This document shows, piece after piece, positions 1 through 8,971 of a stretch of DNA of 64,000 nucleotides. The position numbers were made by a program, and so were the translations under genes. The notes beneath the pieces are model-generated. The model was given only the letters and a program-made list of their open reading frames with translations. It was not told the DNA's origin and did no database searches. Source of the DNA: Blastococcus sp. TF02-09 (GTDB taxonomy: Bacteria > Actinomycetota > Actinomycetes > Mycobacteriales > Geodermatophilaceae); NCBI RefSeq assembly GCF_003319105.1, contig NZ_QOHH01000002.1:434001-498000 (forward strand), given 5' to 3'. Within the stretch, counting starts at the first letter, position 1; each line of letters starts with the position of its first letter.

Positions 1-456
1 ATGGGCGGCACGATCGGCACCGCCGCCTTCCTGTCCGTGCTGTTCACCCGGCTGCCGAGCGACATCGGGAACGCCATCGGCGCCAGCACCGACCCGCGGG
101 TGCAGCAGGCGGTGCAGAGCGGGCAGCTGCAGGGCGGGGGCGACCTCTCCGACACCTCGTTCATCCAGCAGCTGCCCGACTTCCTCGCCCAGCCGTTCAA
201 GGTGGGCTTCTCGGACACGATCGACCTGGTCCTGCTCATCGCGGCCTGCGTCGTCGCGATCGGGTTCTTCGTCTTCCTGTTCCTGCCGCAGCTGACGCTG
301 GGCGAGAAGTCGGGCCTCCAGGCCTTGCAGGAGTCCCGGGAGTCGGCGGTTCCCGACCAGGACGACGCCGGCCAGCAGGCGATGCAGGGGGCGGGCGCCG
401 CCGCTCCGACGTCCACCCCGCCGCCGGCCGCCCGCCCGGGCGACACCCCGCGCTGA
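1..456 (+). CDS. C-terminal part of an MFS (EmrB/QacA-type) drug exporter, cut by the window edge
   Basis: The frame is open from the first base, so the ATG at position 1 may be an internal methionine. The visible 151 residues hold the end of a 14-helix DHA2-type exporter: an extracytoplasmic loop rich in Gln/Gly/Ser, one clear last helix near residues 76-98 (LVLLIAACVVAIGFFVF), then a cytoplasmic tail ending in a Pro/Ala-rich disordered stretch. The family normally pumps lipophilic drugs out by proton antiport. Family assignment is by the overall look of the C-terminal region only, since the motifs of the N-terminal half lie outside the window. Confidence 0.7.
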   Translation: MGGTIGTAAFLSVLFTRLPSDIGNAIGASTDPRVQQAVQSGQLQGGGDLSDTSFIQQLPDFLAQPFKVGFSDTIDLVLLIAACVVAIGFFVFLFLPQLTLGEKSGLQALQESRESAVPDQDDAGQQAMQGAGAAAPTSTPPPAARPGDTPR

Positions 457-573
457 GCGTTCATCCGTCTGGTCGCGCCGAGTGGGCCCCGGAGGGGTCC
501 GCGCAGGCGCGACGGACACGCTCATGCCGATCGGGACGGCTCGTGGCCGCGGTGTCGTCCGGAGGACGACAAT

Positions 574-2376
574 GTGATGGTGCCCGGTTCCTCGCTCATC
601 CTGTCCCGCCGTGACCTCGACTTCCTGCTGCACGAGTGGCTCGACGTCGAGGCGCTGACGAAGCGCCCCCGGTTCACCGAGCACTCGCGGGAGACGTTCG
701 ACGCGGTGCTGGACCTCGCCGCCCAGGTGGCCGCCGACCACTTCGCGCCGCACAACCGCACCGCCGACGAGAACGAGCCGCGGATGGTCGACGGCCGCGT
801 CGTGCTCGTCCCCGAGGTCGCGCGGGCGCTCTCCGTCTTCGCGGAGACCGGGCTGATGGCCGGTTCCTTCGACGAGGAGTTCGGCGGGATGCAGCTGCCG
901 CACACCGTCGGGCAGGCCGTCCTCGCCTGGTTCCAGGCGGCCAACATCGGCACGTCGGCCTATCCGTTCCTCACCATGGCCAACGCCCGGCTGCTCCTCG
1001 CGCACGGCAGCCGCGAGCAGATCGACACCTTCGTCGCGCCCATGGTCGAGGGCCGCTGGTTCGGCACGATGGCGCTGTCCGAGCCGCAGGCGGGCTCCTC
1101 GCTCGCCGACATCACCACGAGGGCCGAGCGCCAGGACGACGGCAGCTACCGGCTCACCGGCAACAAGATGTGGATCTCCGGCGGCGACCACGAGCTGACC
1201 GAGAACATCGTCCACCTGGTGCTGGCCAAGGTCCCGGGCGGTCCGGCCGGCGTGAAGGGCATCTCGCTGTTCGTCGTCCCCAAGTTCCTGGTGGAGGACG
1301 ACGGCACGCTCGGGGAGCGCAACGACGTCGTCCTGGCCGGGCTCAACCACAAGATGGGCTACCGGGGGACGACGAACACGCTGCTCAACTTCGGCGAGGG
1401 CGTGCACACACCCGGCGGCCGCGCCGGAGCGGTCGGCTACCTCGTGGGCGAGGAGAACCGCGGCCTCACCTACATGTTCCACATGATGAACGAGGCGCGG
1501 ATCGGCGTCGGGGTCGGCGCGTCGGTGCTCGGCATCACCGGCTACCTGCACGCGCTGGACTACGCGCGCACCCGCACGCAGGGCCGCCCCGCCGGCGCCA
1601 AGGACCCCGCCTCCCCCATGGTGCCGCTCGTCGAGCACCCGGACGTCCGCCGGATGCTCCTGGCCGCCAAGAGCTACGCCGAGGGCGGGCTGGCGCTGGG
1701 GCTGTACTGCGCGCGGCTGGTCGACGAGGAGCAGACGGCCGACACCGCCGAGGAGCGGGACCGGGCGCACCTCCTGCTCGACACCCTCACGCCGATCGCC
1801 AAGGCGTGGCCGTCGCAGTGGGGGCTGGCCGCCAACGACCTGGCCATCCAGGTGCACGGCGGCTACGGCTACACCCGCGACTACCCGGTCGAGCAGTTCT
1901 ACCGGGACAACCGGCTCAACCCGATCCACGAGGGCACGCAGGGCATCCAGTCCCTCGACCTGCTGGGCCGCAAGGTGCTGCAGCAGGGCGGTGCGGGCCT
2001 CGTGCTGCTGACGGAGACGATCACCGCGACGACGGCGCGGGCCGCGGGCACGGAGTGGGCGGGGTTCGCCGCCGACCTCGACGCGGCGCTCGGCCGGCTG
2101 GGGTCGGTCACCGCGACGGTGTGGGGCACCGGCGACCCCGACCTGGCGCTGGCCAACTCGCACGTCTACCTGGAGGCGGCGGGCCACGTCGTCGTCGCCT
2201 GGCTGTGGCTGGAGCAGGCGCTGGCCACGGGGAGCGGCACGGGGGCCTTCTACGACGGCAAGCGCGCCGCGGCCCGCTACTTCTGGCGCTGGGAGCTGCC
2301 CCGCACCGGCGCGCAGTTCGACCTGCTCGCCGCGCTGGACCGCACGGTGCTCGACGTCGACCCCGCCGTCCTGTGA
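574..2376 (+). CDS. Acyl-CoA dehydrogenase, long FadE5-like type
   Basis: Flavoprotein expected to oxidise acyl-CoA to trans-2-enoyl-CoA in fatty acid beta-oxidation. At 600 residues it matches the longer class with an extra C-terminal domain rather than the ~380-residue classic form. The middle FAD-binding segment is visible (MALSEPQAGSS near residue 170, NKMWISGG near 191), and the catalytic Glu lies in NPIHEGTQGIQS near residue 453. Residues ~470-600 are the added domain. A GGAGG at 561-565 serves either the GTG at 574 or the ATG at 577. A strong hairpin follows the stop. A second acyl-CoA dehydrogenase and PHA-type genes lie close by, suggesting lipid or storage-polymer metabolism, but they are not in one operon. 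Confidence 0.92.
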   Translation: MMVPGSSLILSRRDLDFLLHEWLDVEALTKRPRFTEHSRETFDAVLDLAAQVAADHFAPHNRTADENEPRMVDGRVVLVPEVARALSVFAETGLMAGSFDEEFGGMQLPHTVGQAVLAWFQAANIGTSAYPFLTMANARLLLAHGSREQIDTFVAPMVEGRWFGTMALSEPQAGSSLADITTRAERQDDGSYRLTGNKMWISGGDHELTENIVHLVLAKVPGGPAGVKGISLFVVPKFLVEDDGTLGERNDVVLAGLNHKMGYRGTTNTLLNFGEGVHTPGGRAGAVGYLVGEENRGLTYMFHMMNEARIGVGVGASVLGITGYLHALDYARTRTQGRPAGAKDPASPMVPLVEHPDVRRMLLAAKSYAEGGLALGLYCARLVDEEQTADTAEERDRAHLLLDTLTPIAKAWPSQWGLAANDLAIQVHGGYGYTRDYPVEQFYRDNRLNPIHEGTQGIQSLDLLGRKVLQQGGAGLVLLTETITATTARAAGTEWAGFAADLDAALGRLGSVTATVWGTGDPDLALANSHVYLEAAGHVVVAWLWLEQALATGSGTGAFYDGKRAAARYFWRWELPRTGAQFDLLAALDRTVLDVDPAVL

Positions 2377-2384
2377 CATGACAG

Positions 2385-2413
2385 CGCCCCGCCCTCCGAA
2401 GGAGGACGGGGCG
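2385..2413. terminator. Bidirectional hairpin terminator
   Basis: A 13-bp stem with one mismatch (2385-2397 against 2401-2413) and a 3-nt loop sits 9 bp after the acyl-CoA dehydrogenase stop. The small minus-strand gene ending at 2482 converges on it, so it probably terminates both. Confidence 0.6.
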
Positions 2414-2481
2414 TCGGAGTCGGCTCCGCTGCAGGGGCCCGCCGCGAGCGTGCGAGCGGTGGGGGGCAGCGGGGTCCTTTC

Positions 2482-2649
2482 TCAGGCAGCTCGCCCTGCC
2501 CCCACCGGCTCCGGGCTGGCGTGCCGGGCACCGGCGGTGCCCTCGGCGCGCTCGCGCTCGTAGCGGGCGGTGGACTGCATGCCCATGGCGACCACCAGGG
2601 CGGTCAGAACCAGGAAGCCGATCAGCGTCACGGCCGGCCACATCACCAT
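2482..2649 (-). CDS. Small single-helix membrane protein
   Basis: 55 residues. One N-terminal membrane helix (MWPAVTLIGFLVLTALVVAM) is followed by a charged, Ala/Gly-rich tail that should face the cytoplasm or be disordered. The ATG at 2649 is chosen over an upstream in-frame start because a GGGGAGA ribosome site (complement of 2658-2664) lies 8 bases before it. I do not recognise the family. It lies between two plus-strand genes and shares the terminator at 2385-2413. Confidence 0.6.
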   Translation of the reverse strand: MVMWPAVTLIGFLVLTALVVAMGMQSTARYERERAEGTAGARHASPEPVGAGRAA

Positions 2650-2912
2650 CGTTGTTCTCTCCCCACAGCTTCCAGCCCGCCGTCGGGTCAGGGACGGCGG
2701 CACGTTCTCGAGGGGCTCTGTCCCCCGTCCCGGCGCATTCCAATCGTCGAATCGTGAACTTCCCCTGACCGTGTGTGACGAGCGTCATGGACCGGCTCCC
2801 GGCCATCTCCGTTTCGCAACGGCGCGCGGGGGGCGGCATGGAACCGGACGGCCCGGGGAACTCCCCTCCCCGATCGAGGGCTCCGCGCCTTTCCCCCGAC
2901 CCGGAGGACTCC

Positions 2913-3959
2913 ATGACCCGACCCACCGGCTCGTCCAGCAACGCGAGCCACTCCACCAGCGAGGCGCGCTCCGAGGGCAACCGCCGCTCGGCCGACCCCG
3001 CGCCGGACAACGACGTGATCAGCGGCACGCGCGCCGACTTCGCGCCCGTCGGCGCCGACCCGAAGCCCACCACGGGCGGCACGATCAAGCGCACGCTCAA
3101 GGAGTTCAGCGAGGACAACCTCACCGACTGGGCAGCTGCGCTCACGTACTACGGCGTCCTGGCGCTGTTCCCCGCCCTCATCGCCCTGCTCTCCATCGTG
3201 GGCCTGATCATGGACCCGCGGGAGATGACCGACGCCCTGACCGCGGTCCTGCCGCAGGGCGCGGCGGACACCGTCGGACCCGTCGTCGACCAGCTGGCCA
3301 GCAACCGGGCCGCCGGGCTGGGCCTGATCCTCGGTCTCGCCGGCGCCATCTGGTCGGCGTCGGGCTACGTCGGCGCGTTCACCCGGGCGGCCAACGTCGT
3401 CTACGAGACGCCCGAAGGCCGGAAGGTCTGGAAGCTCAAGCCGCTCCAGCTGCTGATCACCCTCATCGGCGTGCTGTCCGCCGCCGTGATCGCCGCCATG
3501 GTCGTGCTCAGCGGCCCGATCGTGGAGGCCGTCGGCCAGGGCATCGGCCTGGGCGACACCGCCATCGACATCTGGAACATCGCGAAGTGGCCGGTCATCG
3601 TGGTGCTGGTCGCGCTGATGATCGCCGTCCTGTACTACGCGACGCCGAACGTGCGGCTGCGCGGCTTCAAGTGGGTCAGCCCCGGGGCCGGCGTGGCGAT
3701 CCTGGTCTGGGGCATCGCCTCGGCGCTGTTCGCCTTCTACGTGGGCAACTTCGGCAGCTACAACAAGACCTACGGCGCCCTGGCCGGCGTGATCATCTTC
3801 CTGATCTGGTTCTGGCTGACGAACGTCGCGCTGCTCTTCGGCATCGAGCTGGACGCCGAGATCGAGCGGACCAAGGAGCTGAAGGAGGGCGTGCCGAGGG
3901 CGGACAAGGAGATCCAGCTCGACGCCCGCGAGGACCCGAAGGACAAGCAGACCACCTGA
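2913..3959 (+). CDS. YihY/UPF0761 family inner-membrane protein
   Basis: 348 residues. About 55 hydrophilic Ser/Arg/Asp-rich residues precede a six-helix integral membrane core of the YihY family (once misnamed ribonuclease BN). Family hallmarks visible are LTDWAAALTYYGVLALFPALIAL near the first helix, an IWSASGYVGAFTRAANVVY block, and GAxxILVWGIASALFAFYVGNFGSYNKTYGALAG before the last helices, here only described in part. The tail is highly charged. The family's molecular role is unsettled; transport or envelope functions have been proposed. The ATG at 2913 has GGAGG at 2903-2907. The gene stands alone and ends in a strong hairpin. Confidence 0.9.
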   Translation: MTRPTGSSSNASHSTSEARSEGNRRSADPAPDNDVISGTRADFAPVGADPKPTTGGTIKRTLKEFSEDNLTDWAAALTYYGVLALFPALIALLSIVGLIMDPREMTDALTAVLPQGAADTVGPVVDQLASNRAAGLGLILGLAGAIWSASGYVGAFTRAANVVYETPEGRKVWKLKPLQLLITLIGVLSAAVIAAMVVLSGPIVEAVGQGIGLGDTAIDIWNIAKWPVIVVLVALMIAVLYYATPNVRLRGFKWVSPGAGVAILVWGIASALFAFYVGNFGSYNKTYGALAGVIIFLIWFWLTNVALLFGIELDAEIERTKELKEGVPRADKEIQLDAREDPKDKQTT

Positions 3960-3976
3960 TCGCTGGATGACCGCCC

Positions 3977-4015
3977 GCTGAAGGCCCTCTCCCCACCCGG
4001 GAGGGGGCCTTCAGC
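3977..4015 (+). terminator. Rho-independent-type hairpin after the YihY gene
   Basis: An 11-bp perfect stem (GCTGAAGGCCC at 3977-3987 with 4005-4015), whose loop contains a further C-rich/G-rich pairing, lies 17 bp after the YihY stop. There is no long T-run, as is common in high-GC actinobacteria. Confidence 0.65.
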
Positions 4016-4204
4016 GCGTCCTCGACTGCGCGGGCTTGCCCAACTGCGGGGAAGTCGGCCTTCCTCCGGCGGCGCGGAGGCCACTGTGCCTGCAGTTGGG
4101 CGGCCGGAGGCCCGATGGGGTGCACGGCCATACGTCACGTTGCCGGGGCCGCTCCTCGGGTAGGGGTCCCCGACGACCACCGACTGCAGGGAGACACGGA
4201 ACAG

Positions 4205-5386
4205 ATGAGCGACGCCCCGCCGGTGACCTCGGACTTCTACGACCTCGAGGCGCTGCTGCCCGACGACGAGCGGGCGCTCCTGCACCGGGTGCGGGCGTTC
4301 ATGGACACCCAGGTCGAGCCGGTCATCAACGAGTACTGGACCCGCGGGGAGTTCCCGCACGAGCTCGTCCCGGGCCTGGCCGAGCTGGGCATCGCCGGCA
4401 ACCCCTACAGCGGCTACGGCTGCCCCGGCCGCTCGTCGCTGTTCGACGGCATGGTCGCCATGGAGCTCTCCCGCGGCGACGCCTCCATCTCCACCTTCAT
4501 GGGGGTGCACGGCGGCCTGGCGATGGGCTCGATCTACCTGTGCGGCTCCGAGGAGCAGAAGGAGCGCTGGCTCCCGGCCATGGCGCGCATGGAGCTCATC
4601 GGCGCGTTCGGCCTCACCGAACCCGAGGCGGGGTCCGACATCGCCCGCGGCGCGCAGACCACCGCCCGGCGCGAGGGCGACACCTGGATCCTCAACGGCG
4701 AGAAGAAGTGGATCGGCAACGCCAGCTTCGCCGACCTCGTCATCATCTGGGCCAAGGACGAGGACTCCGACCAGGTGCTCGGCTTCGTCGTCGAGAAGGG
4801 GACGCCGGGCTTCTCCGCCGTGGACCTCAAGGACAAGATCGCGCTGCGGGTGGTGCAGAACGCGCTGATCACCCTCAAGGACGTGCGCGTGCCCGAGGCC
4901 AACCGGCTGCAGGAGGCGCGCAGCTTCCGGGACACCGCGAAGGTGCTCAAGATGACCCGGGCCGGGGTCGCCTGGTCGTCGGTCGGCTGCTCGCGCGGCG
5001 CCTACGAGCACGCGCTGCGCTACGCCACCGAGCGCGAGCAGTTCGGCCAGCCCATCGCCGAGTTCCAGCTCGTCCAGGACCTGCTGGTGCGGATGCTGGG
5101 CAACATCACCGCCTCGGCGGCCATGTGCGCCCGCCTCTCCCAGCTCCAGGACGCCGACGCGATGACCGACGAGCAGGCGTCGCTGGCGAAGGCGTTCTGC
5201 ACCATGCGGATGCGCGAGACCGTCGGCTACGCCCGCGAGCTGATGGGCGGCAACGGCATCCTGCTGAAGAACCACGTGGGCCGCTTCGCCGCGGACGCGG
5301 AGGCCATCTACTCCTACGAGGGCACCCGCGAGGTGAACACCCTCATCGTCGGTCGCGCCGTCACCGGGAGCAGCGCGATCGTCTGA
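4205..5386 (+). CDS. Acyl-CoA dehydrogenase, glutaryl-CoA dehydrogenase-like
   Basis: 393 residues, the usual length for the family. It should catalyse FAD-dependent alpha,beta-dehydrogenation of an acyl-CoA. The FAD motif GAFGLTEPEAGSDIA is near residue 140 and GEKKWIGNASFADL near 165. The catalytic Glu falls in YSYEGTREVNTLIVGRA near residue 372, in the C-terminal position typical of glutaryl-, isovaleryl- and short-chain members. YEGTREVN is close to glutaryl-CoA dehydrogenases, but substrate cannot be fixed by eye. The ATG at 4205 follows AGGGAGA at 4188-4194. The PHA-synthase-like gene starts 72 bp downstream. Confidence 0.9.
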   Translation: MSDAPPVTSDFYDLEALLPDDERALLHRVRAFMDTQVEPVINEYWTRGEFPHELVPGLAELGIAGNPYSGYGCPGRSSLFDGMVAMELSRGDASISTFMGVHGGLAMGSIYLCGSEEQKERWLPAMARMELIGAFGLTEPEAGSDIARGAQTTARREGDTWILNGEKKWIGNASFADLVIIWAKDEDSDQVLGFVVEKGTPGFSAVDLKDKIALRVVQNALITLKDVRVPEANRLQEARSFRDTAKVLKMTRAGVAWSSVGCSRGAYEHALRYATEREQFGQPIAEFQLVQDLLVRMLGNITASAAMCARLSQLQDADAMTDEQASLAKAFCTMRMRETVGYARELMGGNGILLKNHVGRFAADAEAIYSYEGTREVNTLIVGRAVTGSSAIV

Positions 5387-5458
5387 CCTGCGTCTCCTGC
5401 CGGACCGCGGTGCGTGTGCTCTAGTGAGCTGAGTCACACCTGCCGCGGAGGAAACGCG

Positions 5459-7165
5459 ATGACCACGACGGCACGACAGGCAGACGTTCCCGACGCCGCC
5501 GCCGAGGGGGCGCTCGGGCTGGACATGGTGCTGGTGGACGCCGCCCGGGGGCCGTTGCGCCGCCTCGTGCCCCCGGCCGGCACGGCGCTGCGCTTCGGCG
5601 CCGCGCTGGCCCGCCGGCCGGGCACGGTCGCCCGCCGGACCGGTGAGCTGGCCGCCGAGCTGAGCCGGATCACCGTGGGCCGCTCGGAGCTGGCACCGGG
5701 CACGAAGGACAAGCGGTTCGCCGACCCCGCGTGGTCGGGCAACCCGCTGCTGCGCCGGGCGATGCAGACCCACCTGGCCACGGCCCGCACCACCTGGGAA
5801 CTGATCGAGGACGCCGACCTCGACTGGCAGGACGACGAGCGGATCCGCTTCACCGCGACCAACCTCGTCGACGCCCTGGCGCCGTCCAACGTGCCGGTGC
5901 TCAACCCGCTGGGCTGGAAGGCGCTGATCGACACCGGGGGCCGCAACGTGGTGCAGGGGCTGCGGCGCATGGCGGCCGATCTCGCCGCCCCGCCGCGGGT
6001 GCCCTCGATGGTGGAACCGGACGCCTTCACCGTCGGCGAGGACCTCGCCGTCACCCCGGGCGCGGTCGTGTTCCGCACCGACGTGTTCGAGCTGATCCGC
6101 TACCGGCCGACGACGGACACCGTGCGCGAGGTGCCACTGCTGATCGTCCCGCCGACGATAAACAAGTACTACATCACCGACCTCGCGCCGGGCCGCAGCA
6201 TCGTCGAGCACTACCTGGCCGCCGGTCAGCAGGTCTTCATGATCTCCTGGCGGAACCCCGACGCCCGGCACGCCGACTGGGACCTGGACACCTACGGGCA
6301 GGCGCTGCTGGACGCGATGGACGCCGTGGAGCAGGCGTCGGGCAGCCGGCGCGTGGCGCTCCAGGCCTTCTGCTCGGGCGGCATCATCGCCGCCATGGTA
6401 CTCGCCCACCTGGCCGCGACCGGCCGCCAGGACCGGGTGAGTGCGGCCAGCTTCGCCGTCACCGTCCTCGACTGGTCGCGGGCGGGCACCGTCTCGGCGC
6501 TGATGGACGAGGAGTCGGTGCGCGCGGCGACCGAGCGGTCGCGCCAGAAGGGCTACCTGGACGGCGCCCAGCTGGCCGAGGTGTTCGCCTGGCTGCGCCC
6601 CAACGACCTGATCTGGAACTACTGGGTCAACAACTACCTGCAGGGCAAGCCGCCGCCCAACTTCGACATCCTGTTCTGGAACGCCGACACGACCCGGATG
6701 AGCGCCGGGCTGCACCGGGACTTCATCGACGTCGCCCTGGGCAACCAGCTGACCGAGCCCGGCGCCGCGACGATGCTGGGCACCCCGGTGGACCTGTCCA
6801 CGGTCACCGTCGACAGCTACGTCACGGCGGGGATCGCCGACCACCTCTGCCCGTGGCAGGCGTGCTACCGGAGCACCCAGCTGCTGGGCGGGGACAGCCG
6901 GTTCATCTTGTCCACCAGCGGCCACATCGCCTCGCTGGTGAACCCGCCGGGGAACCCGAAGTCCACCTTCCAGGTCGCCGACAAGACCCCGCCCGACGCC
7001 GACGAGTGGCTCGCCTCGGCCCGTACCGAGAAGGGCTCCTGGTGGCCGGACTTCACCGCCTGGCTCGGCGAGCGGTGCGGGGACGAGGTACCGGCCCCCA
7101 CCGACCTCGGCGGCGGGCTGGAGGTCCTGGGCGACGCGCCGGGAACGTATGTCTTCGACAAGTAA
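5459..7165 (+). CDS. Class I poly(3-hydroxyalkanoate) synthase-like protein
   Basis: 568 residues, the length of class I PhaC. The PhaC N-terminal domain covers roughly residues 75-245 (FADPAWSGNPLLRR is its typical opening) and the alpha/beta-hydrolase catalytic domain follows. The lipase-like box is FCSGG with the nucleophilic Cys at residue 305; candidates for the other catalytic residues are Asp461 (GIADHLCPW) and His489 (SGHIASL). Known PhaC enzymes polymerise 3-hydroxyacyl-CoA on granules. The box is usually GYCxGG, so AFCSGG is a modest deviation. CGGAGG precedes the ATG at 5459. The stop overlaps the next gene, a hydrolase, by 17 bases, so the two are co-translated. No phasin, phaA or phaB is seen here. 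Confidence 0.87.
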   Translation: MTTTARQADVPDAAAEGALGLDMVLVDAARGPLRRLVPPAGTALRFGAALARRPGTVARRTGELAAELSRITVGRSELAPGTKDKRFADPAWSGNPLLRRAMQTHLATARTTWELIEDADLDWQDDERIRFTATNLVDALAPSNVPVLNPLGWKALIDTGGRNVVQGLRRMAADLAAPPRVPSMVEPDAFTVGEDLAVTPGAVVFRTDVFELIRYRPTTDTVREVPLLIVPPTINKYYITDLAPGRSIVEHYLAAGQQVFMISWRNPDARHADWDLDTYGQALLDAMDAVEQASGSRRVALQAFCSGGIIAAMVLAHLAATGRQDRVSAASFAVTVLDWSRAGTVSALMDEESVRAATERSRQKGYLDGAQLAEVFAWLRPNDLIWNYWVNNYLQGKPPPNFDILFWNADTTRMSAGLHRDFIDVALGNQLTEPGAATMLGTPVDLSTVTVDSYVTAGIADHLCPWQACYRSTQLLGGDSRFILSTSGHIASLVNPPGNPKSTFQVADKTPPDADEWLASARTEKGSWWPDFTAWLGERCGDEVPAPTDLGGGLEVLGDAPGTYVFDK

Positions 7166-7973
7166 CCGCGAGCGGGTCCGGTCGGTCACCGCGTTCGGCC
7201 GCACGCTGCGGACGTCGGTCCGCCCCGGCACCGACGCTGGCGTGCCGCCGTTGCTGCTGATGAACGGGATCGGCGCGAGCCTCGAGGTGCTGCAGCCCTT
7301 CGTCGACGCGCTGGACCGGCGGCGCACCGTCATCCGCTTCGACGTCCCCGGCGTGGGCGGGTCCCCTCTCCCCGTGGTGCCCTACACCCTGGCCACGTTC
7401 GGCCCCGTCGTCGTCGGCATGCTCGACCGCCTGAGCGTCCCGGGGCAGGTCGACGTCCTGGGGCTGAGCTGGGGCGGCGCCCTGGCGCAGCACGTCGCCG
7501 TCCAGCACCGGCGCCGCTGCCGCCGGCTGGTGCTCGCGGCGACGGGGACGGGTGCCCTCATGGTGCCGGCCCACCCCCGGGTGCTCGGCCGGATGCTCAC
7601 GCCCCGCAGGCACCGGGACCCGGACTACGCGCGCCGCATCGCCGGGCAGATCTACGGCGGCACGATGCGCGACGCCCCGGAGCGGGCGGCCCGGGCGCTG
7701 CACGCCGAGACCCGCCTCGGCCCGCGGCGCGGCTACTACTACCAGCTGGCCGCGAGCACCGGCTGGAGCAGCCTGCCGTTCCTGCGGCTGATCCGGCAGC
7801 CGACGCTGGTGCTGGCCGGGGACGACGACCCCATCGTGCCCACGGTCAACGCCCGGCTCATGGCCCGGCTGATCCCCGACGCCCGGCTGCATCTCTACCG
7901 CGGCGGCCACATCGCGCTGGTCACCGAGGCGGCCGAGCTCGCACCGGTCGTGGAGGAGTTCCTCGACGCCTGA
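7149..7973 (+). CDS. Alpha/beta hydrolase, PhaZ-like (possible intracellular PHA depolymerase)
   Basis: 274 residues with a standard alpha/beta-hydrolase layout: oxyanion region LLLMNGIGAS near residue 35, nucleophile elbow GLSWGG with Ser107, acid in LVLAGDDDPIVP and the His in GGHIALV near the C-terminus. Opening with NGIG rather than HGxG and the GLSWGG elbow resemble intracellular medium-chain PHA depolymerases. The start ATG lies 17 bases inside the synthase-like gene, so expression is coupled. A polymer make/break pair is a reasonable inference; an esterase of other specificity is the alternative. Confidence 0.82.
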   Translation: MSSTSNRERVRSVTAFGRTLRTSVRPGTDAGVPPLLLMNGIGASLEVLQPFVDALDRRRTVIRFDVPGVGGSPLPVVPYTLATFGPVVVGMLDRLSVPGQVDVLGLSWGGALAQHVAVQHRRRCRRLVLAATGTGALMVPAHPRVLGRMLTPRRHRDPDYARRIAGQIYGGTMRDAPERAARALHAETRLGPRRGYYYQLAASTGWSSLPFLRLIRQPTLVLAGDDDPIVPTVNARLMARLIPDARLHLYRGGHIALVTEAAELAPVVEEFLDA

Positions 7974-7976
7974 CCG

Positions 7977-8871
7977 CTACTGGGTGTCCCACCAGGACGC
8001 CGCCGCCTGCGCCGGGGTCCGGCCGTCCAGCTCCACCGCGCGGTTGAGCTCGACCAGGTCACGGGTGGTCAGCCGGGCGCTGGTCCGGTCCAGCGCCGCG
8101 CGCAGCCGCTGCCCCCAGCGGTCACCGGCCGCGGCCCGCAGCATCGGCACCACCTGTTCCCGCGGCTGCAGCGCGCCGTCGTCGGCCAGCAGCACGACGG
8201 GGGCGACGGCGAGCCGGGCGTCGGTCGTCTCGAGCATGCCGACGTCGACCTGCCCGGAGAGCAGCCCCTCCAGCGTCGCGGCCCGCGTGGGCATGCCGAG
8301 CACCTCCCGGAAGCGCATGCCGTAGACCCGCTCGAGGCCGAGCAGGCAGAACGGGCGGTCCGGGCACTCCGGTGGCCCTCCGAAGGCGAGCTGCGGGGTC
8401 AGCGGGGCGAGGTCGGACAGCGTGCGGACGCCGTGCTCGGCGGCGAAGGCGCGGGTGACGACGAAGCCGTTCTGGTCCTCGGCCGCCGCAGGATCCAGGA
8501 CGTCGACCCCGCGCCCGCCCATCGTGCGGCTGAGCAGCGCGTGGATCTCCTCGGGCGTGGCCGGCGGGCGGGGGAACCCCGGGCGGGCGAACGACAGCGC
8601 CGTCCCCAGGGTAGTCCACGACGACGTCGACGACGCCCTGCTGCAGCGCCGGCGACACGACCTCGCGGGTGCCGATGCCGTGCAGCACCGAGACCGGCAG
8701 GCCCTCGCGCCGGACGGCCTCGGCGTAGACCTCGACCAGGATCTGGTTCTCGGGGAAGTCGTAGGAGGCGAACCGCACGGTGGAGGGCGGGGCGGTCGGC
8801 TGCTCGGCGGCGCTGCCGCACGCGGCGAGCAGGAGCACCAGCACGGCGAGCAGCGCCGTCCGTGCCCGCAT
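7977..8871 (-). pseudogene. OpuAC/ProX-type osmoprotectant ABC binding lipoprotein, broken by a +1 frameshift
   Basis: From the start at 8871 (GGGAGG upstream), one frame gives a lipoprotein signal peptide with lipobox LLLAAC, then a typical binding domain up to VVDVVVDYP at about 8612. The sequence then continues convincingly only in the next frame (ALSFARPGFPRPPATPEEI, then MGGRGVDVLDPAAAEDQNGF) to the stop at 7977. Deleting one base from the run at 8608-8611 restores a 297-residue protein, the normal family length. Members bind glycine betaine or choline outside the membrane and hand it to an ABC permease. No permease or ATPase gene is adjacent. It is either a recent pseudogene or a sequencing error. 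Confidence 0.85.
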
Positions 8872-8971
8872 CACGCCACCTCCCGCTCCGCGCGGAGAGA
8901 GGTCACCGTAGAACGGACGCGGGACGAAAGGGGATGGTCGCGGTCCCGCCCGGCGGGCACCATTGCCCGGC

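Noticed and set aside
3770-7333. Very long minus-strand open frame opposite the acyl-CoA dehydrogenase and PHA genes
   Set aside because: It is the antisense shadow of well-supported plus-strand genes; such long shadows are common at this GC content, and the translation is low-complexity Arg/Gly/Ala.
8122-8871. Programmed ribosomal frameshifting in the OpuAC-type gene
   Set aside because: No slippery heptamer or downstream pseudoknot is evident, and the family does not use it; a simple one-base insertion explains the data.
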